This document shows, one piece after another, positions 34,574-42,616 of a DNA stretch of 64,000 nucleotides (positions are counted from its first letter, which is position 1; every line of letters starts with the position of its first letter). The DNA comes from Bog-473 sp036502025 (GTDB lineage Bacteria > Actinomycetota > Acidimicrobiia > Acidimicrobiales > RAAP-2). Location of the stretch: the NCBI GenBank assembly GCA_036502025.1, contig DASXZJ010000029.1, forward strand, positions 62,001 through 126,000, in the 5' to 3' direction. The notes under the pieces are model-generated. The model was not told the origin of the DNA. It saw nothing but the letters and a program-made list of their open reading frames with translations, and ran no database searches. The translations under genes were made by a program, and so were the position numbers.

Positions 34574-34705
34574 GGGGGGAAGGTGGTGTCCATGGGTACG
34601 GTTGCCGACCGTGCAGCACGGCAAGGGAGCTTCATTCGCAACCCGGTCGGGGCCGTCCGCGACGGGCCCTCTTTGATTACAAATGTGTGACGATCCTACC
34701 TCCTA

Positions 34706-34728
34706 GGCTGCTTTCGATCCGAGCAGCC
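34706..34728 (+). promoter_or_regulatory. Hairpin just upstream of the GT39-like ribosome site
   Basis: GGCTGCT (34706-34712), a 9-base loop and AGCAGCC (34722-34728) form a 7-bp stem ending against AAGGAGAG, the likely ribosome site of the gene at 34749. It lies in the 5' leader behind a possible TTGATT (34673-34678) -35 box. It could affect translation, or be chance. Confidence 0.35.
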
Positions 34729-34748
34729 AAGGAGAGATCGACCCAGCG

Positions 34749-36467
34749 ATGACGCAACTGAGCCACGCGACCGATGGGTCGGTGATGCCGGCCCGCCCCC
34801 GGGCGGCTCAGCTGGGGTTGGCCATCGTGTGGGCGGCCATCGTCGGGTTCCTGATCCTGGGTGGGTTCGAGGCGTGGCACGACTCGGCGACCTTTGACGA
34901 GCCGGTCTACGTGTCCTCGGGCGTCATCGGCGTCCTCCACCATGACCTGACCGTCAACGCGGAGCATCCGCCGTTGTTCAAGGTACTGGCGGCCTTGCCC
35001 GTGCTGGCGGTCGGACCAGTGGTGCCCGGTGACGGCAAGTGGAACGTCAACAACGAGCGGGTCTACAGCGCGCGATTCGTCCAGGCCCAGATGCGGGCCG
35101 GCACGATGCACCGGGTGACGGTGGCGGCGCGGGTGGTGCCGCTGCTCGAGGCCGCCCTCGTCGCCCTGGTCCTCTACGCGTTGGCGTCGCTGCTCTTCGG
35201 GACCTGGTCCGGGGTCGTGGCCGCCCTGTTGTGGCTCCTCGACCCTCTCGTGCTCGGTTTGGGCCATCTCGATGGCGTCGATCTTCCCTTCGCCTTGACG
35301 ACGGCGTTGGTCTCGCTGACCTTGATCAGGTGGCTGCGACGGCGTGACCGGCGTTCACTCCTGTGGCTCGGTGCCGCCTGCGGCGCGGCCGTCTCGGCCC
35401 AGTCGACGGGTCTCCTCCTGGCCGCCATCGCGGCGGCGGTGGTGCTGGTGGGGGCGCGGCGCGCCGGGGGGCGGGGACGGGCGGCGTGGGGCCAGCCCGC
35501 GCTGGTGGCGCTGGTTTCTTGGGTGGTGGTATGGATCGTCTATCTCGTGCTCGATCCCAGCGTGGTGGTGCACTCGTGGGTCGTCCTGCCCCAGCCGTAT
35601 GTGGAAGGCCTCAGGTACCTGTTCTCCCACGACACCAGTAGCGCGCCGGGATTCCTGTTCGGCGTGTCGTGGACCGGGGCCAACGTCTGGTTCTGGCCGG
35701 CCACACTCCTGGTCAAGCTCTCCACTCCGGTCCTGCTCGTCCTGGTGGCCGGGTCCCTGGGGTTCGTCGCCCTGGTCCGGATGGGCCGGGTCAGCGCGTC
35801 CACGTGGCGACACGTGCTGGTCGGCGTGATCGTGCCGGGGGCGGTGCTGATGGCTGTCGAACTTCCCAACCCGCGCACCTTGGGGGTCCGTTACCTGCTG
35901 CCGGTCATTGCGCTGTGGATCGTGGTCGCCTCGCCCATTGCCCTCGTGGCGGGGCGCCGGTTGGTGGCGGTCACGCTCGGTCTCGTGTTGGTCGCGGCTG
36001 CGGTGGTGGTAGCGACGTCGTACCCCCACTCCATCGCCTACACGGCGGCGCCCTTCCGTCCGGGCTACCGAGTGGCCACCGACTCCAATGTGGACTGGGG
36101 CCAGGACTTCTCCCTCTTGACGGCGTGGAGCCGGGGCCGCCATCCCTATGTGGCGTATTTCGGGCCGCGTGGGATCACCGCGTCGAGCATTCCGGGCGCC
36201 CGACCGCTGGTGGGGACGGCACCGAGTGCCGTATCGGGTTGGGTGGCCGCCTCGGCGAGCGACCTCACCAGCGCCGACCGGTCGTCGTTGGCCTGGTTGC
36301 GGGGCTACTGCCCGGTGGGGACGCTCGGCGGCTCGATCCTGCTCTACTACTTCGCCACGGCACCCGACGCGGGGGCGGGGCCTTCGACGCCGGCGGCGGT
36401 CTGCTCGGGGAGTCTGAGTCACCGTACGAGTTCTGCTGCGGCGCCGAGCGAAGGTGGTCGCGCGTGA
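34749..36467 (+). CDS. GT39/ArnT-like membrane glycosyltransferase
   Basis: The 572-residue protein has about 11 spans and the PMT/ArnT GT-C layout: the first loop carries HDSATFDEPVYVSSG (catalytic-type Asp-Glu) and later NAEHPPLFKVLAALP, the E-H-PP motif near residue 70. A later DSNVDWGQDFSLL is common in PMT-family extracytoplasmic loops. It would move a sugar from a polyprenyl-phosphate carrier to a protein or lipid acceptor. ATG 34749 follows AAGGAGAG at an unusually long 14-base spacing. Its stop overlaps the next gene's GTG (GTGA). Confidence 0.72.
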   Translation: MTQLSHATDGSVMPARPRAAQLGLAIVWAAIVGFLILGGFEAWHDSATFDEPVYVSSGVIGVLHHDLTVNAEHPPLFKVLAALPVLAVGPVVPGDGKWNVNNERVYSARFVQAQMRAGTMHRVTVAARVVPLLEAALVALVLYALASLLFGTWSGVVAALLWLLDPLVLGLGHLDGVDLPFALTTALVSLTLIRWLRRRDRRSLLWLGAACGAAVSAQSTGLLLAAIAAAVVLVGARRAGGRGRAAWGQPALVALVSWVVVWIVYLVLDPSVVVHSWVVLPQPYVEGLRYLFSHDTSSAPGFLFGVSWTGANVWFWPATLLVKLSTPVLLVLVAGSLGFVALVRMGRVSASTWRHVLVGVIVPGAVLMAVELPNPRTLGVRYLLPVIALWIVVASPIALVAGRRLVAVTLGLVLVAAAVVVATSYPHSIAYTAAPFRPGYRVATDSNVDWGQDFSLLTAWSRGRHPYVAYFGPRGITASSIPGARPLVGTAPSAVSGWVAASASDLTSADRSSLAWLRGYCPVGTLGGSILLYYFATAPDAGAGPSTPAAVCSGSLSHRTSSAAAPSEGGRA

Positions 36468-37138
36468 GCCCGGCCCAGGTGCTCTCGGCCGACGAGGTGG
36501 CGACGTTCCTCGGTGCGGTGGACTGGTTCATCGCGGTGACGGAACAAGCCGCGGTCGCAGCAGGGTGGGCTGGGCCCAGCGCGCTGGTGGGGTATTCCAT
36601 CGGTGGGTTGGTGGCGCACGGCGCGGTGGCCGGGGTGCTCCGCCTGGAGCAGGTCCTCGGCGAGCCGGAGCCCACCGATGGGACCGAGGTGGACGTGGCG
36701 GCGTACTACGGCCCCAATCGAGTTGGCGGGGTCGACGGGGCCGACCCGCTGTTGGCCATGGCCCGGGCCGCCGGGGAAGAGCTGGCCCAGCGGGGCCACG
36801 CGGGGGTCCTCGAGTCATGCCGCCAGGGGCGGACCAGGTTGGGCGCGGTGCTTCCGGAGGCTCGGGCGGATCGTGTGGTGCCGGTCCTTCGAGTCCGGGG
36901 AGGCGTCACGCCGCTGGCCGATTACCTCCGGACCCGGGTGCTCGAACTGCTGGTGCACGGTGACGACGTGGTCGCCAGTGTGCCGGGGTTGACGGTTCCG
37001 GATCCACCGTCGGCAGCGGTGGAGGTGTGCCTCGGCCTCTGCCTCGACCTGTCGCGGGCGCGCCTGGGCGACGTCGCCACCCTTCGCGCGTTCACCCGGG
37101 CCGAGAGGGTTGACCCGGGCTCGTTACGTGCGCTCTGA
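36464..37138 (+). CDS. Mycothiol-dependent maleylpyruvate isomerase family protein
   Basis: The 224-residue protein looks like MDMPI N-terminal domain (DinB-fold) proteins: VATFLGAVDWFIAVTEQAA as first helix, PSALVGYSIGGLVAHGAVAG as second, and the third-helix DYLRTRVLELLVHGDDV, which gives the metal-ligand His. Members isomerise with mycothiol or are uncharacterised. The second helix has LVAHG where the metal His usually lies. Coupled by GTGA to the preceding GT39-like gene, which is an odd pairing; co-function is not evident. Confidence 0.72.
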   Translation: MSPAQVLSADEVATFLGAVDWFIAVTEQAAVAAGWAGPSALVGYSIGGLVAHGAVAGVLRLEQVLGEPEPTDGTEVDVAAYYGPNRVGGVDGADPLLAMARAAGEELAQRGHAGVLESCRQGRTRLGAVLPEARADRVVPVLRVRGGVTPLADYLRTRVLELLVHGDDVVASVPGLTVPDPPSAAVEVCLGLCLDLSRARLGDVATLRAFTRAERVDPGSLRAL

Positions 37139-37159
37139 CCGTCGCCACGACGGGGTTGA

Positions 37160-38071
37160 TCAGGCCAGCACCTTGCGTCGGAAGTTGCGCAAGCCGAGCG
37201 ACATGAAAACGGCGCTGAAGGCCAGGAGCGCCGGATAGATCACGTAGAGGTGCATGTGTGACGCGTTCGTGAATGCAGCCCGCATCCCGTCGTTCACGTA
37301 GATCAGGGGGTTGATCAATACGATGGTCTGGAGCCAATGGAACCCGCCGACGGTGACCGGGGCTAGGCGTGTCCACTGGTAGTAGGTGCCGCCCAGGAAG
37401 GTGATGGGCAGCACGATGAAACCGAACATCAACCCGAGATTGCGCGGCTCGAAGCTCGTGCCCAGCAGGAGCCCCAGCGAGGTCATGGCAAGGCAGGAGA
37501 GCGGCACGAGGGTGACGATGAGGAGCCAGTGCAGGTTGATGTGGGCCTCCACGCCGGCCGCGTGGACCACCGAGGCGATCGGGAGCACGAGGATGGCCGA
37601 GATGATTCCCTGCGCTCCGCCCGAGATCACCTTGGAAATGGCGACGAGCCAGATGGGGCAGGGAGCCTGGACCCGATCCTCGATCTCCCGGGTGAATCCG
37701 AACTCCTGGGCCAGCTGCATGGCCACCGCTTGAATCCCCTGGAACATGATGGATAGACCCACCACACCGGGTACCAATACCGTGGCGAAAGCTGACTCCG
37801 CGCCCGGGATGCCACTCGCGGCGCCGATGCCCTGTCCAATCTTGGGGAATACGTAGAGGAATACGAAGCAGAGTAGGAATGGCTGCACCAGGGTGCGGAC
37901 GGTGAACTCGACCAGGTGCTTGCGGAGAACCACCAGATCGCGCACGATGAGCGCGCCCAGTGAGGTCCAGCTGGCGGCGGTGGCAGAGCGGGTTGGCGTC
38001 AACGAGACGTGATGCGACTCGGGGCTCCCGAACGCGCCGACGATCCGCGGCTCTGAAGTGGTAGCTGACAT
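37160..38071 (-). CDS. ABC-2 type transporter permease
   Basis: The 303-residue integral membrane protein has six predicted spans between residue 55 and the C-terminus and the ABC-2 fold: VEFTVRTLVQPFLLCFVFLYVF, a periplasmic loop with VLVPGVVGLSIMF, LPITFLGGTYY for the conserved FxxGxxxP-type region, and INPLIYVNDGMR near the end. With the ATP-binding subunit encoded just upstream it forms a DrrA/DrrB-like exporter. ATG 38071 shares one base with the ATPase stop (TGATG). Substrate is unknown but is usually a drug, lipid or polysaccharide. Confidence 0.88.
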   Translation of the reverse strand: MSATTSEPRIVGAFGSPESHHVSLTPTRSATAASWTSLGALIVRDLVVLRKHLVEFTVRTLVQPFLLCFVFLYVFPKIGQGIGAASGIPGAESAFATVLVPGVVGLSIMFQGIQAVAMQLAQEFGFTREIEDRVQAPCPIWLVAISKVISGGAQGIISAILVLPIASVVHAAGVEAHINLHWLLIVTLVPLSCLAMTSLGLLLGTSFEPRNLGLMFGFIVLPITFLGGTYYQWTRLAPVTVGGFHWLQTIVLINPLIYVNDGMRAAFTNASHMHLYVIYPALLAFSAVFMSLGLRNFRRKVLA

Positions 38072-39069
38072 CAGTCGCGCAGTTCCTTTCCGGTGAGGCC
38101 GATGAAAACGGTTTCGAGGGTCGGCTCGGCGACCGAGAGATCAGCCAGGGAGAAGCCGCCGGCCTCCGCCGCGGCGACGACACGGGGCACCAGCCGCTCC
38201 GCTCCCTTGACGTGGAGTTCGACCCCACCGGGGATGGTGCGGCAGCGCGTGACGCCCTCAACCGAATTGGTGAAAACGTCGGCCAGGGTTTGGGTGTCCC
38301 CGTCTGCCTTGACCGTGACGATCGTGTCGGCCCCGACACTTCGCTTGAGGGCAGCCGGGGTATCGAGGGCCAGGATCTTGCCGTGGTCCATGATGGCCAC
38401 CCGATTGCAGAGCTGGTCAGCCTCTTCCATGTAGTGAGTCGTGAGCATTATCGTCTGCCCATCGGCGTTGAGACCGCGCAGGAGTTCCCACAGCGCCAGG
38501 CGACCCTGAGGGTCGAGTCCGGCGGTGGGCTCATCGAGGAATAGGACGGCCGGCCGATGGAAAATGGCGCGAGCCACCATGAGCCGCTGCGCCATGCCAC
38601 CCGAAAGGGCGTAGACCGAGGCTTTGGCGAAGCGCGAGAGCTGGAAGCGCTCGAGGAGGTCGTCAGCGGTCTGCTTGCACTCTCGGCTGGCCATGCCGAA
38701 GAGACGGCCGTGGAAGTAGAGGTTCTCCCAGGGTGTGAGTTGCCGGTCCAGCGTGTTCTGCTGGGACACCACGCCGATCAGCTGCTTGGCCAAGGTGGGA
38801 TGGCGCACCACGTCGATGCCGCCGACGAAGGCCTGGCCGTCCGACGGGATGACGCGGGTGGTCAGGACACCGACGGTAGTGGTCTTTCCGGCCCCGTTGG
38901 GCCCCAGCAGTCCGAACACCTCGCCGGTCCCGACCCGCAGGTTCAGCTCGTCGACGGCGCGGAAATCCGTACCGGCATAGGTCTTGGTCAAGCCGATCGT
39001 CTCGATGATGGTCGGGGCCGATTCCGGCGTCGTGGCGTCGGGCGAATGAGGATCGGTGGTTGTCGTCAT
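38071..39069 (-). CDS. ABC transporter ATP-binding protein (DrrA-like)
   Basis: The 332-residue ATPase carries Walker A GPNGAGKTT, the signature YALSGGMAQRLMVARAI (LSGG), Walker B ILFLDEP-type VLFLDEPTAGLDPQ, and the switch His in LTTHYMEEADQL. The C-terminal ~90 residues are the DrrA-type regulatory tail. It powers the ABC-2 permease encoded 1 base downstream. The start ATG 39069 has no good ribosome site; TTG 39096 is possible. It follows the PadR gene by 33 bases and is probably regulated by it. Confidence 0.92.
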   Translation of the reverse strand: MTTTTDPHSPDATTPESAPTIIETIGLTKTYAGTDFRAVDELNLRVGTGEVFGLLGPNGAGKTTTVGVLTTRVIPSDGQAFVGGIDVVRHPTLAKQLIGVVSQQNTLDRQLTPWENLYFHGRLFGMASRECKQTADDLLERFQLSRFAKASVYALSGGMAQRLMVARAIFHRPAVLFLDEPTAGLDPQGRLALWELLRGLNADGQTIMLTTHYMEEADQLCNRVAIMDHGKILALDTPAALKRSVGADTIVTVKADGDTQTLADVFTNSVEGVTRCRTIPGGVELHVKGAERLVPRVVAAAEAGGFSLADLSVAEPTLETVFIGLTGKELRD

Positions 39070-39102
39070 GGCGTGTGTCTGCACAGTACCGTTCAATCCC
39101 GG

Positions 39103-39678
39103 TCAGTCCTCGGCCAGAATTTGGTACAGCTCCCGGCGTGCCTTCTTGATGACCTCGATGCCCCGCTCGACCTGTGCGTTCTCGCCGGCCCCCGAGAGCT
39201 GTTTGGCTGCATCCATCAGTTGGACGACGGTGAGTCGCAACGTTCGAATCTGGTCATCGTTCTCAGCGGCCGTTTCCCACGGCAGGGGAGCGTCGGCCGT
39301 TGCATCCGCTCTGCCGGCGTCGGTAAGCGTGAAAGTTCGGGTGCCGTCCGTCTCGACCGATTGCACCATGCCCTCGTCCTCGAGCATCTGGAGATGCGGA
39401 TAAACGGAGCCTGGGCTCGGCCGCCACAGCCCGCCGCTCATTTCTTCCAATCGCCGCATGACCTCGTAACCGTGTGCCGGAGATTCCTGCAGCGCGGAGA
39501 GGATGGCACGGCGAATGTCACCCCGGCGCATGCGCCGGCCTCCGCCCCACCCGCCTCGTTCTCCGCCCCAGCGACCGCGTCCGCCGCCGTCTCCGCGTGG
39601 GAAGGGGCGTCGTTGCGGTCCGCGCATGCCGTGCTGGCCATGCGGTGCGTCATGATCGTGGTGTCGTTCGTGTCCCAT
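39103..39678 (-). CDS. PadR-family transcriptional regulator
   Basis: The 191-residue protein has a PadR winged helix: MRRGDIRRAILSALQESPAHGYEVMRRLEEM, then GSVYPHLQMLEDEGMV, typical of the family. An unusual N-terminal ~50 residues are rich in His, Gly and Arg (HERHHDHDAPHGQHG, then RGRWGGERGGWGGG), which may bind metal or nucleic acid. ATG 39678 has GGAG at 8 bases. It lies between the ferredoxin and ABC-transporter genes, and by family habit may repress the operon until an efflux substrate binds. The target site is not proven. Confidence 0.88.
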   Translation of the reverse strand: MGHERHHDHDAPHGQHGMRGPQRRPFPRGDGGGRGRWGGERGGWGGGRRMRRGDIRRAILSALQESPAHGYEVMRRLEEMSGGLWRPSPGSVYPHLQMLEDEGMVQSVETDGTRTFTLTDAGRADATADAPLPWETAAENDDQIRTLRLTVVQLMDAAKQLSGAGENAQVERGIEVIKKARRELYQILAED

Positions 39679-39729
39679 GTGGAGACTCCTTCTTGTCTTG
39701 TGGTGACTTGTTGTCGTGATAAGGGCCGG

Positions 39730-40128
39730 TCACCGGGTCGTTGGCACGAGGGTGATGGCAGATTCGGGGCAGGCGACCACGCAAAGCCCGCAGGCATGAC
39801 ACGCCTCGGCACGGACGGCGTAGGCCGCCTGGCGCCGGTGGGCGACGCTGCGCACTTTGCCGAAGAGGCTGAGCGACCCGAAGTCGGCATCCGTGATGCG
39901 GGTGACTTCGAAGACGTCGTAGGGGCACACCTCGGTGCAGTCGCCTTTGGCTTCACAGCGGCCGAGATCGATGACAGGGCTGAAGCGGCCGGGTTCGGCC
40001 CGGCAGGCTTCCCCTGGTCGATTGGGATCGGATCGCGCCCGCCGGACCTTGGCTGGATTCGTTCGTCGGGCCGCTTCAAGAGGGACCGGCTCATGGGCGA
40101 AGGCGCCGTTGTCCTGGCTGTCCGTCAC
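39730..40128 (-). CDS. Ferredoxin with two iron-sulfur cluster motifs
   Basis: The 132-residue protein has two cluster-binding motifs. The first, RCEAKGDCTEVCPYDVF, lacks the second Cys of a regular CxxCxxCxxxCP and so resembles a 3Fe-4S or altered site; the second, CHACGLCVVACPE, is complete. About 45 N-terminal residues are extra. It shuttles electrons, perhaps to a P450 or other oxidoreductase; no partner is encoded next to it. GTG 40128 is the only start candidate. It is first in a minus-strand group with PadR and the ABC exporter, 51 bases upstream of PadR. Confidence 0.8.
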   Translation of the reverse strand: MTDSQDNGAFAHEPVPLEAARRTNPAKVRRARSDPNRPGEACRAEPGRFSPVIDLGRCEAKGDCTEVCPYDVFEVTRITDADFGSLSLFGKVRSVAHRRQAAYAVRAEACHACGLCVVACPESAITLVPTTR

Positions 40129-40160
40129 GACGGCTCGGTCCGGGAGGTTTGATCTGGTCG

Positions 40161-40189
40161 TTGCTGTGCTTCCATAACGCTAATGATAT
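40161..40189 (+). promoter_or_regulatory. Putative promoter for the methyltransferase gene
   Basis: TTGCTG (40161-40166), a 17-base spacer and TGATAT (40184-40189) form a reasonable SigA-type promoter. Its start would fall near 40196, so translation should begin at ATG 40207 rather than ATG 40183. The stretch is AT-rich compared with the window. Confidence 0.45.
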
Positions 40190-40193
40190 ATCA
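40184..40193. promoter_or_regulatory. Perfect palindrome TGATATATCA
   Basis: A 10-base perfect palindrome lies over the -10 element of the methyltransferase promoter and 56 bases from the ferredoxin start. AT-rich palindromes near PadR genes often serve as operators, and a PadR gene is two genes away, but its own operator consensus is not seen in full. It is suggestive only. Confidence 0.3.
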
Positions 40194-40206
40194 CAATACT
40201 CTGGCG

Positions 40207-41301
40207 ATGTCACGAAGAATTACGGAAAAATGTGCCCGGCGCCAGGCGCGGCAGCCTTTTCGCATCATGTGGGACCACGGATGGCGTCCCGGCGGGCTCA
40301 GATATTCTCCGGCGGTGGATCCCTCGCCTGTGAGAACGCGCCTCAGCGAGTTTCTCCACGGTTCAGGGATCGAACTCGGGCCGGGCCACAGTCCATACGC
40401 ACCGCTTCCCCACGGAACCAGCGTCCGCTACGTAGATCGATGGCAACCTGAACAGAACTCCTCCCTCTTCCGGGAGTTGGGTGGAGATGCCCACTTTCCG
40501 CGGCCGGACGTGGTCGCCAACTTCGATGTCGATCGACTGGATGACTTTCCCGACCAGAGTGAAGACTTTGTCATTTGCAGCCACGTTCTCGAGCACGTGG
40601 CCAACCCGATCGCGCTGCTGCGTGACATCTATCGGGTTCTGCGACCTGGAGGCACGCTCCTTCTCCTGCTGCCGGATCGGCACCGCACCTTTGACTCGAC
40701 TCGAGTGCCGACCTCATTGGCGCATCTCGTCGTCGAGTTCGAGAAGGACGTCACCGAAGTTGACGACCTCCACATCGAGGAGTTCTTGGATCACACGAAC
40801 ATCGGTGAGGGCCAGACGACGTCGGTGCCCGAGGACCCTGAAGAGCGTCGAGCTCTCTTTGAGCTTCACCGCCGCCGGTCGATCCACGTGCACTGCTGGG
40901 ATCAAGAAGAGTTCGTCGACGTTCTCACCCACGGCATCGAGTGCCTGGGGCAGCAGTGGGAGTTTCTCGACGGCGTCTCGACTGTCGAGGGTGGTCCGGA
41001 CGGAATTGAGTTCGGCTTCGTCCTCCAGCGCGGCGAAACATCCGGAACGCCCACAGCCGTCTTAGAGCAGTTCACCTCGCGGTGGGAGTCCTGGAAGGAC
41101 GACCGTGATCGGTGGGTGATCCTCGAGGCCGAGCGCCCTCCTCTCACCAGAAACGAGTACCGGCTGTTCGAAGAGCTCCAGACGACCCGGGGCGAGCTGG
41201 CGGCGGCTCGAGCTGAACTGACGAATCTGCAGCAATCCAAGACGTGGCGCTATACGGCCGTCGCGCGTCGCCTCTACCATCGGGCGAGACCCGCTCGCTG
41301 A
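40207..41301 (+). CDS. Class I SAM-dependent methyltransferase with C-terminal coiled coil
   Basis: The 364-residue protein has IELGPGHSPYAPLPHG near residue 50, VICSHVLEHVANPIALLRDIYRVLRPGG near residue 130 (motif II and post-II) and LLPDRHRTFD. The C-terminal ELQTTRGELAAARAELTNLQ is a coiled coil followed by SKTWRYTAVARRLYHRARP, a tail common in glycan-modifying methyl- and glycosyltransferases. The codon third positions are visibly less GC-rich than in neighbours, hinting at recent transfer. A start at 40183 is possible, but a promoter overlaps it, so ATG 40207 is favoured. Confidence 0.7.
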   Translation: MSRRITEKCARRQARQPFRIMWDHGWRPGGLRYSPAVDPSPVRTRLSEFLHGSGIELGPGHSPYAPLPHGTSVRYVDRWQPEQNSSLFRELGGDAHFPRPDVVANFDVDRLDDFPDQSEDFVICSHVLEHVANPIALLRDIYRVLRPGGTLLLLLPDRHRTFDSTRVPTSLAHLVVEFEKDVTEVDDLHIEEFLDHTNIGEGQTTSVPEDPEERRALFELHRRRSIHVHCWDQEEFVDVLTHGIECLGQQWEFLDGVSTVEGGPDGIEFGFVLQRGETSGTPTAVLEQFTSRWESWKDDRDRWVILEAERPPLTRNEYRLFEELQTTRGELAAARAELTNLQQSKTWRYTAVARRLYHRARPAR

Positions 41302-41326
41302 GGGCGCATTGGGCGGCGCTTGGGGG

Positions 41327-42292
41327 TTAACGCCGGCTTGGAAGCCGGTCCAGAGCGGCTTCAGCTTCGGCCACGAATCGCCGGACGAGTTCGCCGGCCG
41401 GAACCAATTCATGGATGCCACCGACTCCCTGCCCCGCCGGGTAGCACTCCTTGTCGAGATCCACCCCGTCGGTGAAGGAATCGCCGCCCAGGTGCATCGT
41501 CCCGCCCCCATATGAGACGGCAAGCTGCTCGGGGAACTTCTTGAGCTCTTCGGGATGGGCGTCGAAGTAGTCGGTGTAGGTGTTTCGAACGACCCGCATG
41601 GTCTTGCCCGAGTAGGCCCGGCTCACCGTTGTCTGGTCTTCGCGGCTGGCCAGCAATTTCTCCTTGTACCCCAGGACGCCCCGGGCTTCGGGGGTGGCAA
41701 TGAACCGCGTGCCGACCCAGATACCGTCGGCGCCGAGGGCCAGCGCGGCGGCCAGGCCACGTCCGTCGAAGATACCGCCGGCTGCCACCACCGGCACCCG
41801 GTCGCCGACCGCGTCGACGATCTGTGGAATCAGCGGGAATGAAGCAACCTGCCCCGTATGCCCTCCGGCTTCCGTGCCTTGGGCCACCACCAGATCACAA
41901 CCTGCCTCGACGGCTCGCACTGCGTGCTCGACCTTGCCGCACATGCTCACGACCACGAGGTTGTTCCGGTGGCACTGGTCGACGACCTCGGTGGGCACGC
42001 CGAGACCAGCCACGAATGCCGTGGCGCCACCTTCGATGATCAGCTGTACCTGCTCACTCATCCCGCCGGGCATGGCGGTGAGGAGGTCGACGCCGAACGG
42101 CTTGTCGGTGGCGGATCGGACGGCGGAGATCTCGGCCTCCATCTTCTCGTTGCCCATGGTCGACGCGCCCAAGCACCCGAACCCACCGGCCTCGGACACG
42201 GCGGCGGCGAGCTCCGAGTACGAGACGCCGCCCATCCCGGCGAGCATCACCGGGTGCTCGATGTTGAGCAGTTCGGTCAGTCGGGTGCGCAT
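41327..42292 (-). CDS. Nitronate monooxygenase (second copy)
   Basis: The 321-residue TIM barrel begins MRTRLTELLNIEHPVMLAGMGGVS, the standard NMO opening. It carries FGVDLLTAMPGG, VVVSMCGKVEHAVRA, VAQGTEAGGHTGQ with the catalytic His, VPVVAAGGIFDGRGLAAAL, and IWVGTRFIATPEA for FMN phosphate. It is nearer the bacterial class I enzyme than the copy at 11529. ATG 42292 has GAGGGC 8 bases upstream. It converges on the methyltransferase gene (25 bases) and its start is 324 bases from the divergent MFS start. Confidence 0.9.
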   Translation of the reverse strand: MRTRLTELLNIEHPVMLAGMGGVSYSELAAAVSEAGGFGCLGASTMGNEKMEAEISAVRSATDKPFGVDLLTAMPGGMSEQVQLIIEGGATAFVAGLGVPTEVVDQCHRNNLVVVSMCGKVEHAVRAVEAGCDLVVAQGTEAGGHTGQVASFPLIPQIVDAVGDRVPVVAAGGIFDGRGLAAALALGADGIWVGTRFIATPEARGVLGYKEKLLASREDQTTVSRAYSGKTMRVVRNTYTDYFDAHPEELKKFPEQLAVSYGGGTMHLGGDSFTDGVDLDKECYPAGQGVGGIHELVPAGELVRRFVAEAEAALDRLPSRR

Positions 42293-42393
42293 GAGTATTT
42301 GCCCTCTTTCACCTTGTCGTTGTCGTTCCTGCCCGGTGCCGGGCCGCGCCTTCGCCGCCGGGACCGTAGCGCGGGCGGGCGATGAAGGGGATT

Positions 42394-42411
42394 CCGGGAC
42401 CTCGGTCCCGG
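42394..42411. repeat. Perfect hairpin in the NMO-MFS gap
   Basis: CCGGGAC (42394-42400), loop CTCG, GTCCCGG (42405-42411) gives a 7-bp GC stem. It could end or attenuate a transcript or be a protein site. It has no T tract and no other supporting signal. Confidence 0.35.
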
Positions 42412-42555
42412 GTGGCCGCGGCGGGCAGGCGGAAGGGGAGGGTGAACGACCCCGCAGTCCATCAGCGGTGAGGCGGACATCGGGAGCCACGCGCCCGTGG
42501 CGAGCCATGAGCGCCCGGAACGGGTGGAGACATGGGCCACGAACCCTGGGGAAGA

Positions 42556-42584
42556 TTGCATTCGGTGCGCCGGATTTCTACTGT
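42556..42584 (+). promoter_or_regulatory. Promoter of the MFS gene
   Basis: TTGCAT (42556-42561), a 17-base spacer and TACTGT (42579-42584) form a SigA-like promoter. The predicted start (about 42591) leaves a 26-base leader with GAGGAG (42605-42610) before GTG 42617. Spacing of all elements is ideal. Confidence 0.6.
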
Positions 42585-42616
42585 GAACCCACCGTGCCGG
42601 GCGTGAGGAGATCAAT

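Larger units (their letters stand above)
42293..42616. other. Non-coding region of 324 bases between NMO and MFS genes
   Basis: No convincing gene is seen here. It holds a GC hairpin (42394-42411) and, close to the MFS gene, a good promoter (42556-42584) and a GAGGAG ribosome site. Long open frames on both strands lack the third-position bias of real genes and are considered shadows. The remaining part has no recognisable RNA. Confidence 0.5.
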
